NCBI GenBank assembly: GCA_013285465.1
Contig: CP053449.1
Location: 2,609,444-2,673,443, forward strand
Reading direction: 5' to 3'
Length of the DNA stretch: 64,000 bases
DNA from: Pseudomonadota bacterium
Lineage (GTDB): Bacteria > Pseudomonadota > Alphaproteobacteria > Micavibrionales > CSBR16-224
Part shown: positions 37,701 to 45,974 of the stretch, one piece after another
Layout: the number at the start of each line of letters is the position of its first letter
Position numbering within the stretch: position 1 is the stretch's first letter
Program-made: the position numbers and the translations under genes
Notes under the pieces: model-generated
What the model was told of the DNA's origin: nothing
What the model saw: the letters and a program-made list of their open reading frames with translations, nothing else
Databases searched by the model: none

Positions 37701-40700
37701 CACTGGTGGCATCGGCAGATGCAGCCGGATTGACGCTACCCGCACCGGTGATGACATCACCTGCCGTCGAGGTGTCGGATGTTTCCATCTTCGCGAAATC
37801 ATCATGAGCCGTTACGCCATCATCATGGACATTGACCGTAATGGTCGTTGTCGCGGATTCACCGTCATTATCGGTGGCGATGGCGCCGAAAGTGAGTTCG
37901 ATCACATCATCGGGGTCAGCCGGGTTTGCGTGGTCCAGCGTGCCGATAAGTGTGAAAGTGTAATCACCATTTGCCAGTATTTGCAGGGTGAAGACGGTTT
38001 CCGTACCGGCCTTACCTGTAAAGGTGTCACCTGTTTGGGTAACGGTGACCGGGATGCCTTCCGAGGTCAGGCTGCCGCCTGCGGCAGAACCGCCAAAGCC
38101 GAATGTGCTTGCATCACCTGCGGCGAATGTGCCGGGCGCATCCGCACCGAAATCAGCTGTCAGACTGTCGGAGAAGGTAATGTTACCGGCAGACAAATCC
38201 GTTTCATCCACAATAACGGGATCAGGCGTCACAACTTGCGGTACGTCATCAGGCATGATTTTAATCGTCAAATCAGCTGTTGAGGTGTCGCTGTCGCCAT
38301 CCGTCAGTTCATAAGTAAAGACATCGCTGGGGCAGTCGGGACCGATGGTCAGGTCAAAGACCAGATCGTCGTAATCCTCGTCTCCCAAATTCGGCAGATC
38401 TTCAAAACCGATGCGCAGCGAGCCGTCCGGCGCAAGGCCGGAAAGGACACGTACGGTGCCGTCGGGGTTCAGATCAGGGGAGGCATCCGCACGGTCTGTC
38501 GTGTGGAAAACCTGATGATGTCCGCCACCGCCCGGAGGATCTTGCAGAACGGTAATCGCACCGCCCGGATCCTGATGCACCAGCGTAATATCTGCGCCGT
38601 TGTCATGGATTGTGGCGGGGCGTTCATCCGGCGTACCGATTTTATAGATGAATTCTAGCGAGCCGCCGACAAGATCAAGCGCGCCGTAATTATTCAGCGT
38701 GTCGCCATCGGCAATCAGGAAGAAACCGATGCTTTGACCACCGCTGCCGGGAATGTCGAAATCGACCGTATCGCCCGGAGAGGCGGTGTTACCGTTCTGG
38801 ATAATAAACTGGACTTCACCGATCGTGCCGTCAGCGGCGATGGTGTAAACACCCAGCGTATTGTTATAGCCTGCCGCTTCGGAAACGAAGGTTACCGACC
38901 CTGTGGTGTCGTAATCGACATCAAGGCTACCGGAGGCAATACCCAGCTGGCTGTCATAAAGGCCGTAGATTGACGTGCCTTCCACAACCGGCGGGAAGTT
39001 ATTGGTTTCCGTGAAGTCATAGGAAATCAGATCGCCCCAGTTATTGAACAGCGTATAAGTGTAGGAACCGTCAGAGAACATTTCCAGCGTACCGTAATCA
39101 CCGTCAATTGTGGCGCTGCCGCCTGCGGGGACATCAACAGATGTGCCGCCGAACTGGATTTCGGTGACGGTATTGGTGTCATCTTCACTCAGCTCGTCTG
39201 CGGCGGCTGCCGGATCAACGCTCCCGGCACCGCTGATAACGTTACCGTTTGTTGAATCGCTACCTGTTGTTGCGGCTTCGAAACTGTTGAAATCATCATG
39301 GGCGACCGGACCGTCATCAAGGATGGTGACAGTAATTGTGCCGGTATCCGTTCCGCCGCCGCTGCCTGTGGCGGTGACGCCGAAATCGATGGTGATATCG
39401 TCATTGTGGTCAAGGATATCGGGATGATCCAGTGTGCCGATCAACGTAAAGGCATATGTGCCGTTCGGTTGCAGAACCAGCGTAAAGACGGTCGCACCGC
39501 CCGCCGCCGTACCCGTATAGGTATTGCCGGAGAGTGTGACGGTGACCGGTTGACCTTCGGAGGTCAAAGGCACGCTTGAAGAAACACTGCTTTCGCCCGT
39601 TGCCGAGAATGTTCCGCTGCCGGATTCGAATGTGGCTGTTACGGCATCATTATGAACCAGTGCGCCCGTATCCAGATTTGTTTCATCCAGCGTCAGGTCA
39701 TCGCCTTTCATTTTGACTTCTTCGACAGAATTATCTTTGATCTGCAGTTTCAGAATGGCGGTATCGGCATCGCCGTCGCCATCTGTCAGCTCATAGGTGA
39801 ATTCCTCGGTGACGGTGTCATTCCATGCAATACCGTGCGCAGGGTCCAGCGTATAGGTGTAGGAACCGTCGGAGAAGATTTCCAGCGAGCCGTAGGTACC
39901 GTCAATTGTGACACTGCCGCCGTCGGGCACGGCCAGCGTTGTGCCGCCGAAGCTGATTTCCGTGACGGTATTGGTGTCGTCTTCACTCGGCGCATCCGCG
40001 GATGCCGCCGGATTGACGCTGCCCGCACCGGTGATGACGTCACCGGCTGCCGTGGTATCGGAGGTATTCATTTTCGCGAAATCATCATGGGCGACCGGAC
40101 CGTCATCAAGGATGGTGACGGTAATTGTGCCCGTGTCGGTTCCGCCGCCGCTACCTGTGGCGGTGACGCCGAAATCAATGGTGATATCGTCATTCGGATC
40201 CAGCGTATCGGGATGATCCAGTGTGCCGATCAGCGTAAAGGCATAGGTGCCGTCTGTTTGCAGAACCAGCGTAAAGACCGTCGCACCGCCTGCCGCCGTA
40301 CCCGTATAGGTATTGCCGGACAGGGTCACGGTGACGGGTTGGCCTTCGGAGGTCAGCGGCACACTTGAAGAAACGCTGCTTTCGCCTGTGGCGGAAAATG
40401 TTCCGCTACCGGATTCGAATGTGGCTGTCACGGTATCATTATGAACCAGCGATCCCGTATCCAGATTTGTTTCATCCAGCGTCAGGTCGTCGCCTTTCAT
40501 TTTGACTTCTTCCACGGAATTGTCATGGATTTGAAGTTTCAGAATGGCGGGGTCGCTGTCGCCGTCGGAATCCGTCAGGACATAGGTAAATTCTTCGGTA
40601 ACAGTGTCATTCCACGCAATACCGTGCGCGGGATCCAGCGTATAGGTGTAGGAGCCATCGGAGAAAATCTCCAGCGTACCGTAAGTACCGTCAATCGTCA

Positions 40701-43017
40701 CGCTGCCGCCGACGGGAACGGCCAGTGTTGTTGCGCCGAAGCTGATTTCGGTGACATCGTTGCCGCCGTCTTCACTCAGCTCATCCGCGGCTGCTGCCGG
40801 GTTGACGCTGCCGGCACCGGTGATCACATCACCTGCTGTCGACGTGTCGGAGGTTTCCATTTTTGCAAAATCGTCATTGGCAACCGGGCCGTCATCATAG
40901 ACGGTAATCAGAATATTGCCGCTGCCGACATCGCCGTCGCTATCCGTGGCGTTGATGCCGAAGCTGATGGTCAGCGTATCATTTGGGTCAGCCGCATTCG
41001 GATGCTCCAAAGGCAGGAATTGCGTATAGGTGTAATCGCCATTCGGCAGAATAACCAGTGTAAAGACCGTCGCACCGCCTGCGGTTTCACCCGTATAGGT
41101 TCCCGAACCGGCATCAAATGTAATGGTGACGGCTTCACCGCCGGAAATCAGCGGCGCTGTGGAAGACGAGCTGTTGTCACCGGCAACTGTGCCGGGGCCG
41201 TCGCCGTCATAATCAACGGTTACCGTATCGCTGACCGTCAGATTGCCGGCATCGAAATTGGTTTCGTCAACGGCCTGCGCGGCCTGACCGATTGTCGGCT
41301 GTCCGTCCGCATTGATGGTTAATGTGGCGGGATCGCTGTCGCCGTCGCCATCCGTCAGCAGATAGGTGAAGACATCATCGGCGGGGTTCGTCTCGCCGGT
41401 ATAAGTGTAAGTATATGTTCCGTCTGCAAAAATCTCGAGCGTACCGTTATTACCGTTAATGGTCACGGATCCCGCTGCCGGAACGGCAACGGTTGTGGCA
41501 CCGAAAGAAATTTCGGTCACGGTATTGGTATCATCCTGGGACAGGTCATCTGCGGAAGCGGCAGGGGTTGTGCTGCCGGCACCTGTGATCACATTACCTG
41601 TCGTGCTGCCTGCGGTTTTAAAGAATGTCGCGAAATCATCATTGGCAACCGGGCCGTCATCGAGAACTGTGACGGTAATAAAGCCGTCAGCCGTTCCGCC
41701 GCCGCTGCCTGTGGCCGTGACACCGAAATCAATGGTGATGTCATCATCGGGATCCAGTGTATCGGGGTGATCCAGCGTGCCGATCAGATTAAAGGTGTAA
41801 TTTCCTGTGGCAGGGTCAAGAACCAATGTAAAGACGGTCGTGCCGCCGGCTGTCGTACCTGTATAGGTGTCGCCTGTCAGTGTGACGGTGACCGGTTGGC
41901 CTTCGGAGGTCAGCGGAACGCTGGATGTGACCGTCGCCGCACCTGTTGCGGCGAATGTGCCGGAGCCGGAGCTGAAAGTCGCATTCAAACTATCGGAAAC
42001 GCTTTGCGTTCCTGCGGCGAGATCGGTTTCATCGACCAGTTCCGCGCCGTCAACCAGCGTGACGGTTTCCGCTTGTTGCAGCGGCGGCTGGTATTCACGG
42101 TCGGGCGCGCGGTAATCCAGCGCGGTCGGGTTGATCGGGCCGATATCCTCGAGTCCGTTAAAATCCGTGCTTTGATAGGGTGTCTGGAAACCGAATCCGG
42201 TATTGCCGCCACCGCCTGCGGCGTCACCTGCGGCAGGCTCGATCTCGGTCAATTGTGTTGCCAGCGAGACCATGGAGGGGAAATCCGAAACCTTGACGGG
42301 TGATCCGTCAGGCAGCTGCAGTTCCGTTGCATCTGCGACGACGCTGTAATTCGGAATGATAATCTGTGCCCCGTCACCAAAGCTGATGACAAGATTGTTG
42401 TTGATAACACCGGCATCCTGCGGCGCGTCAATGCCGAATCCAAGCGTATAGCTTTTACCGGCATCCATTGAAATCGTAACGGTTTCTCCTGCGCCCGGTT
42501 TCTGGATGACTTCGGGGGCGGGTTCCTGATAGCCAAGCTGTGTCGGATCGACCGTTCCCTGTGCTTCAAGATTTTGCGTATCGGTATTGGCGACCTGGTC
42601 GGCAGAGGCGACAACTTCGCTTTCCTCTGTTTTTTCAGCGGCTTCTTCACCGGCGGCGGGGGCAATCTCGTTCATGTCTGCAGCGGCGACATCCTGATCA
42701 TAGGAAACGGAAGAGGACAGGCTGGATACCAAAACGCTGAGGTCGATGACATCACCGCCCGAGATTTGAACGGTCGGCGGGTTTTCGGCACCCAGTGTTG
42801 CGGCGTAATCTTCGATAATAAGGCTGGAACCGTCTTTAAAGCCGATGCTTAAGGCGCCCTCGGTATTGACGGAGACTTTGCTGAGCTCGGTGGTGGGGAA
42901 ATCCAGAAGTACCCGTTCCGTACCGGAAATCTCGACACTTGCCGTCATTCCCGCATCCGGTTTTCCAAAAACGGTGACGTTTTGATTGCCGGTTTCAATA
43001 TTCTGTTCGATTGCCAT
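34750..43017 (-). CDS. Giant LapA-like RTX adhesin, 2755 aa, type I secreted
   Basis: Surface adhesin or biofilm protein. Residues 1-125 and about 179-266 are two copies of one module (FKDGSSLIIEDY and FGDGAQIIIPNY), each ending in EI-x-PAAG (120-123, 261-264), close to the [TAP]AAG site cut by LapG in LapA proteins. From residue 328 six long repeats follow, each starting VDETN or LDETN and resembling T1SS-143/VCBS-type domains. Repeat 4 carries a DUF4114-like insert (LPNLGDEDYDDLVFDL). A vWA domain with MIDAS DVSGSMSG lies near 2338, glycine-rich RTX nonapeptides (GGDGDDVLSG) near 2620-2665, and a C-terminal secretion signal ends the protein. No N-terminal signal peptide is present, as expected. 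Confidence 0.92.
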   Translation of the reverse strand: MAIEQNIETGNQNVTVFGKPDAGMTASVEISGTERVLLDFPTTELSKVSVNTEGALSIGFKDGSSLIIEDYAATLGAENPPTVQISGGDVIDLSVLVSSLSSSVSYDQDVAAADMNEIAPAAGEEAAEKTEESEVVASADQVANTDTQNLEAQGTVDPTQLGYQEPAPEVIQKPGAGETVTISMDAGKSYTLGFGIDAPQDAGVINNNLVISFGDGAQIIIPNYSVVADATELQLPDGSPVKVSDFPSMVSLATQLTEIEPAAGDAAGGGGNTGFGFQTPYQSTDFNGLEDIGPINPTALDYRAPDREYQPPLQQAETVTLVDGAELVDETDLAAGTQSVSDSLNATFSSGSGTFAATGAATVTSSVPLTSEGQPVTVTLTGDTYTGTTAGGTTVFTLVLDPATGNYTFNLIGTLDHPDTLDPDDDITIDFGVTATGSGGGTADGFITVTVLDDGPVANDDFATFFKTAGSTTGNVITGAGSTTPAASADDLSQDDTNTVTEISFGATTVAVPAAGSVTINGNNGTLEIFADGTYTYTYTGETNPADDVFTYLLTDGDGDSDPATLTINADGQPTIGQAAQAVDETNFDAGNLTVSDTVTVDYDGDGPGTVAGDNSSSSTAPLISGGEAVTITFDAGSGTYTGETAGGATVFTLVILPNGDYTYTQFLPLEHPNAADPNDTLTISFGINATDSDGDVGSGNILITVYDDGPVANDDFAKMETSDTSTAGDVITGAGSVNPAAAADELSEDGGNDVTEISFGATTLAVPVGGSVTIDGTYGTLEIFSDGSYTYTLDPAHGIAWNDTVTEEFTYVLTDSDGDSDPAILKLQIHDNSVEEVKMKGDDLTLDETNLDTGSLVHNDTVTATFESGSGTFSATGESSVSSSVPLTSEGQPVTVTLSGNTYTGTAAGGATVFTLVLQTDGTYAFTLIGTLDHPDTLDPNDDITIDFGVTATGSGGGTDTGTITVTILDDGPVAHDDFAKMNTSDTTAAGDVITGAGSVNPAASADAPSEDDTNTVTEISFGGTTLAVPDGGSVTIDGTYGSLEIFSDGSYTYTLDPAHGIAWNDTVTEEFTYELTDGDGDADTAILKLQIKDNSVEEVKMKGDDLTLDETNLDTGALVHNDAVTATFESGSGTFSATGESSVSSSVPLTSEGQPVTVTLSGNTYTGTAAGGATVFTLVLQPNGTYAFTLIGTLDHPDILDHNDDITIDFGVTATGSGGGTDTGTITVTILDDGPVAHDDFNSFEAATTGSDSTNGNVISGAGSVDPAAAADELSEDDTNTVTEIQFGGTSVDVPAGGSATIDGDYGTLEMFSDGSYTYTLFNNWGDLISYDFTETNNFPPVVEGTSIYGLYDSQLGIASGSLDVDYDTTGSVTFVSEAAGYNNTLGVYTIAADGTIGEVQFIIQNGNTASPGDTVDFDIPGSGGQSIGFFLIADGDTLNNYGALDLVGGSLEFIYKIGTPDERPATIHDNGADITLVHQDPGGAITVLQDPPGGGGHHQVFHTTDRADASPDLNPDGTVRVLSGLAPDGSLRIGFEDLPNLGDEDYDDLVFDLTIGPDCPSDVFTYELTDGDSDTSTADLTIKIMPDDVPQVVTPDPVIVDETDLSAGNITFSDSLTADFGADAPGTFAAGDASTFGFGGSAAGGSLTSEGIPVTVTQTGDTFTGKAGTETVFTLQILANGDYTFTLIGTLDHANPADPDDVIELTFGAIATDNDGESATTTITVNVHDDGVTAHDDFAKMETSDTSTAGDVITGAGSVNPAASADATSEDDANTVTEISFGATTKAVPDGGSVTIDGTYGTLEIFSDGSYTYTLDPAHGIAWNQTVTEEFTYELTDGDGDNDTAILKLQVKDNSVEEVKMKGDDLTLDETNLDTGSLVHNDAVTATFESGSGTFSATGESSVSSSVPLTSEGHPVTVTLSGNTYTGMANGVAVFTLALQPGGAYAFTLIGTLDHPDTLDPNDDITIDFGVTATGSGGGTDTGTITVTILDDGPVAHDDFNKFDASTGGTDGDVVTGENGGAGAADSLSEDDANTVTEVSFGANTVAVPDGGSTTIDGDYGTLEIFSDGSYNYTLFPGAGGFDIPGGGGTLAPVAGDVAGTSDTFTKDGITVTSTNGADLRWVSQDGSGIGIAGGGSDKVWPAGETLNVALAHAAETITVKIADIGANNLNGGIDFKVYVDGNPTPVDYEFAIGSTTPVGGVITITLDASSFGGDITGFDVYSVKTAGGLDASSFLLNDVTYSYPGTPASDICDVFEYTLTDGDGDISTALLTLKADSPVLKVGKNVDDADSSTTSYEVGDGTGDIVGTGSGDILVGDVGGASMETQEQDYNIALILDVSGSMSGSKLTQLKSAVTDMLNDFNSYNGGDVKVHFVPFATSAQTGATFDVGTAAGLAAAISFVNGLSANGYTNYEDPMQDAIAWLSGSEPISGAENYTYFVSDGEPNRYVNNSGGTSSGSAATVMDEIGADGTPADGTNEIASLQSLSTVIGIGIGVSSTTLGRLDLIDSNGDALNASVDDLSATLTGASPLNQLSSVGDDVLTGGDGGDMIFGDALFTDGLASAHGLSTLPGSGWEVFARLEAGESATNPDWTRADTIEYIKSHAEELAAESIGPSGQTRTGGDDEIYGGGGNDFIYGQEGDDLLYGGDGDDVLSGGSGADTFIFHAGDTGVNTITDFDIAQGDTLDISDVLAGFDPLAHTLSDFVKATPDGGNTLLQVDPTGSGAFQTIAVLEGVNSVDIDALFTSGNLIA
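36180..42036 (-). repeat. Six long internal repeats of the adhesin gene
   Basis: Approximate unit boundaries on the plus strand are 42036-41272, 41271-40486, 40485-39697, 39696-38212, 38211-37411 and 37410-36180. Units three, four and six are nearly identical over hundreds of bases; for example ATCATCATGGGCGACCGG recurs at 37012, 39292 and 40081, the last two 789 bases (263 codons) apart. Units four and six carry unique inserts near their ends. Confidence 0.85.
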
Positions 43018-43192
43018 GTTCTCGTACCTCTTTTGCCTTTATTTCCCTGCTTTTGCGTGGTCGCTTATTCGTGCGGCTTGCACCCTTCAAGATTTTGTCC
43101 CTGCCGGAAACCGGAAAACCCCGAATTTCCCCCATGTTCTAAGCATTTCCAATACCAAAGTAAAACAATAAATCTAAAAAACCCTTAACGCT

Positions 43193-43229
43193 TCTGAAAA
43201 AAACAAGCATAAGCCACTGGCTGATGCTT
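43193..43229 (-). terminator. Intrinsic terminator / attenuator upstream of the adhesin gene
   Basis: On the minus strand AAGCAT-C-AGCC and GGCT-T-ATGCTT form a 10-bp stem (one mismatch) around a 3-base loop, followed by TGTTTTTTTC. It stands about 30 bases after a strong promoter and about 175 bases before the adhesin start, so it may end a short RNA or act as an attenuator. Confidence 0.75.
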
Positions 43230-43263
43230 GATTCTATCGCGGAAACCATAAAGATTCTGCAGA

Positions 43264-43292
43264 GTTATAACATTCTTTTGACATATTGTCAA
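43264..43292 (-). promoter_or_regulatory. Strong sigma70 promoter upstream of the adhesin, with operator-like palindrome
   Basis: Perfect minus-strand TTGACA (43287-43292), a 17-base spacer and TATAAC (43264-43269). The -35 lies inside a perfect 15-base palindrome TTGACATATTGTCAA (43278-43292) that could be a regulator site. Predicted transcription starts near 43257. Confidence 0.7.
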
Positions 43293-43323
43293 ACTGATAA
43301 TTATGTTTAATCAGGTGTGGAAA

Positions 43324-44184
43324 TCAGTTCTTCGGGGCAGAGAATCGCGGCAGTTCATAACCGCATTTTTTCTCGGTCTCTTTCTGTTCTTTGAGGTAGT
43401 TGGAAAAAGTGTCGATACGGCTGTGTTTTGTGTCCGCTTTTTTGACGGCGGCTTCCAATGTGTCGCGCACCGTGCTGCTGAACAGCGCCTGCATATCGCT
43501 TATCACATCTGTTGCTGTCTTTCCGCGCGGCACAACACGTCCGTTGACCTTTTCGGCATTGGCTTTGACCAGATCGTCAATGACCGCGCCGTAATTTTCG
43601 ATGGCGGTTTTGTTGAACATGGCGTGCAGCTCCTCATGTTCTGTGACGTCATCCTTGTAACAGCTGTGATCCAGCAGCTCCGCGGCGGTCTGGATTTTCT
43701 GCGAGAAGGTGACGTCGATATCAATGTCTTTTAGATGGACGCAATCCTCGCCATTAACGCGATAGGTTGTGCCGCTGACATTGACGCTATAGCTGTAATT
43801 GCCGCTGGTGACGCCAAGCGTCTGGGTGGAGTCGGGAAGGAAGTTGTGATGTAACGCATCCAGATCGGCGACCGTCAGACTGGTATGGTCGTAAACGGTT
43901 TCCTTGACGGTGACGGTGCTGTTGATCTGCGGTTCTGCTGTGACATGCGTACAGCTGTCAAGGCGGCGCAGCGGCAGTTCCGACAAATTGCGGTAGCTGT
44001 ATTGAAAGCTGGTTGCCGCGCTGCGCATTTCACTGCTGGTCGCGGTTTCGGAGGGGTGATAGCTTTGCGCTTCTGCGGTTGCGGGAATCGCAACGGCGGC
44101 GAAAACGGCGGAAAGCGCCGCCGCACGCAGATATTTGCGTGGTGTTTTCTTTCCCTGTTTTTGCGGCCTTTTCTGCGGCATCAT
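43324..44184 (-). CDS. Secreted HEELH-motif protein, putative Zn-dependent protease (DUF922-like)
   Basis: Exported protein of 286 aa. A basic N-terminus and hydrophobic core (AAALSAVFAAVAIPATAEA) form a signal peptide, cut near AEAQS. The mature part is beta-rich, has four conserved-looking cysteines and carries TEHEELHAMF: HEELH at residues 183-187 fits the HExxH zinc-protease motif. The overall pattern (an oxidised domain with Cys before HE..H) resembles DUF922 secreted proteases; this is a resemblance, not a proven match. The ATG at 44184 has AGGAAAG upstream; the reading from 44322 adds 46 unlikely residues. It lies upstream of the adhesin on the same strand, with its own unit boundary. 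Confidence 0.7.
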   Translation of the reverse strand: MMPQKRPQKQGKKTPRKYLRAAALSAVFAAVAIPATAEAQSYHPSETATSSEMRSAATSFQYSYRNLSELPLRRLDSCTHVTAEPQINSTVTVKETVYDHTSLTVADLDALHHNFLPDSTQTLGVTSGNYSYSVNVSGTTYRVNGEDCVHLKDIDIDVTFSQKIQTAAELLDHSCYKDDVTEHEELHAMFNKTAIENYGAVIDDLVKANAEKVNGRVVPRGKTATDVISDMQALFSSTVRDTLEAAVKKADTKHSRIDTFSNYLKEQKETEKKCGYELPRFSAPKN

Positions 44185-44369
44185 TATGTCTTTCCTGTGA
44201 TGTCCGTCAGCGTAAAGGAGATACGGTAAATCTGTCAAGAATATTGCGGAATCGACTCGAAATACGACATATTCTGTTTCCATTTTCGCCCTGTTTTTAT
44301 GAAAAAATGGCGGGTTTTTCATGGGTTAACTCTATGATAAATATAGCGGAAATGTGCATTATATTTGTC

Positions 44370-44399
44370 TTTACAGCCCTATCCCGCCTGTGCTACTAA
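44370..44399 (+). promoter_or_regulatory. Candidate promoter of fadA
   Basis: TTTACA (44370-44375), an 18-base spacer and TACTAA (44394-44399), about 140 bases before fadA, in the 354-base divergent region. The rest of the region (44185-44538) is AT-rich, with no gene seen. Confidence 0.35.
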
Positions 44400-44538
44400 T
44401 TTATGGCTCTTACAAGCAACAGGATATATCAAATTTATATGGTTACTCGCGGACGGTCGAAACCGCTGCGGGATATTGTGAACAGGTAATAAAACCCGTT
44501 TTTTAAAGTATCTTCCAGGAAAGAAAGGTAGTGCTCCC

Positions 44539-45870
44539 ATGGCTGAAAAGAAGAAAGTAACGAAGAAATCTGCGGCTTCAACTCCCGCATCGAAAAAATC
44601 GACACCGGCTTCGACAGAGAGAACCGTTGTGATTGCAGGTTACGTTCGCTCCCCCTTCACGCCCGCACATAAAGGCGAGCTGAAAGATGTGCGCCCGGAT
44701 GATCTGGTAGCGCAAACCATTAACGGCCTTTTGAAAAAAACCGGTGTTGATCCCAATCTGATCGAAGATGTCAAACTCGGCACGGCCTTTCCCGAAGCGG
44801 AGCAAGGTCTGAATGTCGGCCGTAATATCAACTTCCTGACCGATTTGCCGAAAGAAACCGCCGGTGTGACGATTAACCGTTTCTGCGGTTCCTCCATGCA
44901 GGCCATTCATGATGCCGCCGGTATGATTGCGCTGGGTTCCGCCGATGCCGTGATTGCGGCAGGTGTTGAATCAATGTCGCGTGTGCCGATGGGCGGTTTT
45001 AACCCCGCGCCGAATCCGGATATCTACGAAAACCGTCCGGGCGTTTATATGGGTATGGGGGAAACGGCCGAGATCGTTGCCGACAAATATCATGTCGGCC
45101 GCGAGGAGCAGGAAGACCTGGCTGTCTCTTCACATGAGAAAGCCAATAAAGCCGATATCGCCGGATTGTTCCGCGATGAAATCGTCGAGATTACCAAAAA
45201 AGACGGCAGCAAAGTCGATCATGACGGCTGTATTCGTCCGGGTACCAGCAAAGAAGGTCTGTCCAAACTGAAAACCGCCTTCAAAAAAGAAGCCGATGGC
45301 GGCACGGTCACAGCCGGTACATCTTCGCCGCTGACGGATGGCGCGTCCGCCGTTCTGGTCACGACCGAAGAATTTGCCAAGAAACACGGTCTGCCGATTC
45401 TGGCGAAAATCAAATCCACGGCTGTTTCGGGCTGCGATCCGGAAACCATGGGTATGGGTCCGGTTGAAGCCACGAAAAAAGCGCTGAAACGCGCCAATCT
45501 GGATATCAGCGATATTGATGTTGTGGAAATCAACGAAGCCTTTGCGGCGCAGGGACTTGCCTGCCTGAAAGAGCTGGGTATTGATCTGGATAAAGTCAAT
45601 AAGGATGGCGGCGCGATTGCCATGGGTCACCCGCTGGGAGCTTCCGGCGCGCGTATCACCGGTAAAGCGGCGCAAATCCTGAAGCGTGACGGCGGACGTT
45701 ACGCGCTGGCGACGATGTGCATCGGCGGCGGTCAAGGGATTGCCACCATTCTGGAACATCCGTCCAATGATAATAAAAAGCCGAAACCGGCACCTGCGAA
45801 AACAATGGAAAAGCCTGCGGAAAAACCTGTGGCGCGCAAGCGTTCATGGAACCCGTTTAAACGCGGCTAA
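44539..45870 (+). CDS. fadA: Acetyl-CoA C-acyltransferase (3-ketoacyl-CoA thiolase)
   Basis: Last step of beta-oxidation: thiolytic release of acetyl-CoA. The thiolase core has the acylated Cys116 in NRFCGSSMQA, the NEAFAAQ block, the catalytic His in GHPLGASGAR and the C-terminal Cys in CIGGGQG. Unusual are a Lys/Ser/Ala-rich N-terminal extension (about 26 residues, KKKVTKKSAASTPASKK) and a basic Pro-rich tail ending KRSWNPFKRG. The ATG has GAAAGAAAGG upstream. A FadN-like gene follows about 100 bases downstream past a terminator-like hairpin, forming a two-enzyme beta-oxidation module. Confidence 0.94.
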   Translation: MAEKKKVTKKSAASTPASKKSTPASTERTVVIAGYVRSPFTPAHKGELKDVRPDDLVAQTINGLLKKTGVDPNLIEDVKLGTAFPEAEQGLNVGRNINFLTDLPKETAGVTINRFCGSSMQAIHDAAGMIALGSADAVIAAGVESMSRVPMGGFNPAPNPDIYENRPGVYMGMGETAEIVADKYHVGREEQEDLAVSSHEKANKADIAGLFRDEIVEITKKDGSKVDHDGCIRPGTSKEGLSKLKTAFKKEADGGTVTAGTSSPLTDGASAVLVTTEEFAKKHGLPILAKIKSTAVSGCDPETMGMGPVEATKKALKRANLDISDIDVVEINEAFAAQGLACLKELGIDLDKVNKDGGAIAMGHPLGASGARITGKAAQILKRDGGRYALATMCIGGGQGIATILEHPSNDNKKPKPAPAKTMEKPAEKPVARKRSWNPFKRG

Positions 45871-45872
45871 GC

Positions 45873-45927
45873 CTTAAGAGTTGTCCCGGCGCTTTTTCGA
45901 ACGAGGCGCCGGGCATCTTAAGTTTTT
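45873..45927 (+). terminator. Terminator-like hairpin between fadA and the second FadN-like gene
   Basis: CTTAAGA (45873-45879) with TCTTAAG (45916-45922), and CCCGGCGC (45885-45892) with GCGCCGGG (45906-45913), form a long stem followed by TTTTTG. It may allow partial read-through to the next gene. Confidence 0.72.
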
Positions 45928-45974
45928 GAAAACAGGTATTTTTACGGAATTTTGAATTTAAAGGGGTTTTTAAG

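Noticed and set aside
34758..42852. Many long plus-strand ORFs opposite the adhesin gene (for example 37369-38283, 40441-41322, 41767-42303)
   Set aside because: They are mirror frames of a repetitive, Gly/Asp/Thr-rich coding sequence, recur once per repeat, and lack ribosome sites or any family motif.
43018..43260. c-di-GMP (GEMM) riboswitch in the adhesin leader, suggested by ACCACGCAAAAGC
   Set aside because: Only a loose match to the ACGCAAAGC element; the partner GGxAGCCGG part and the three-stem layout are not seen.
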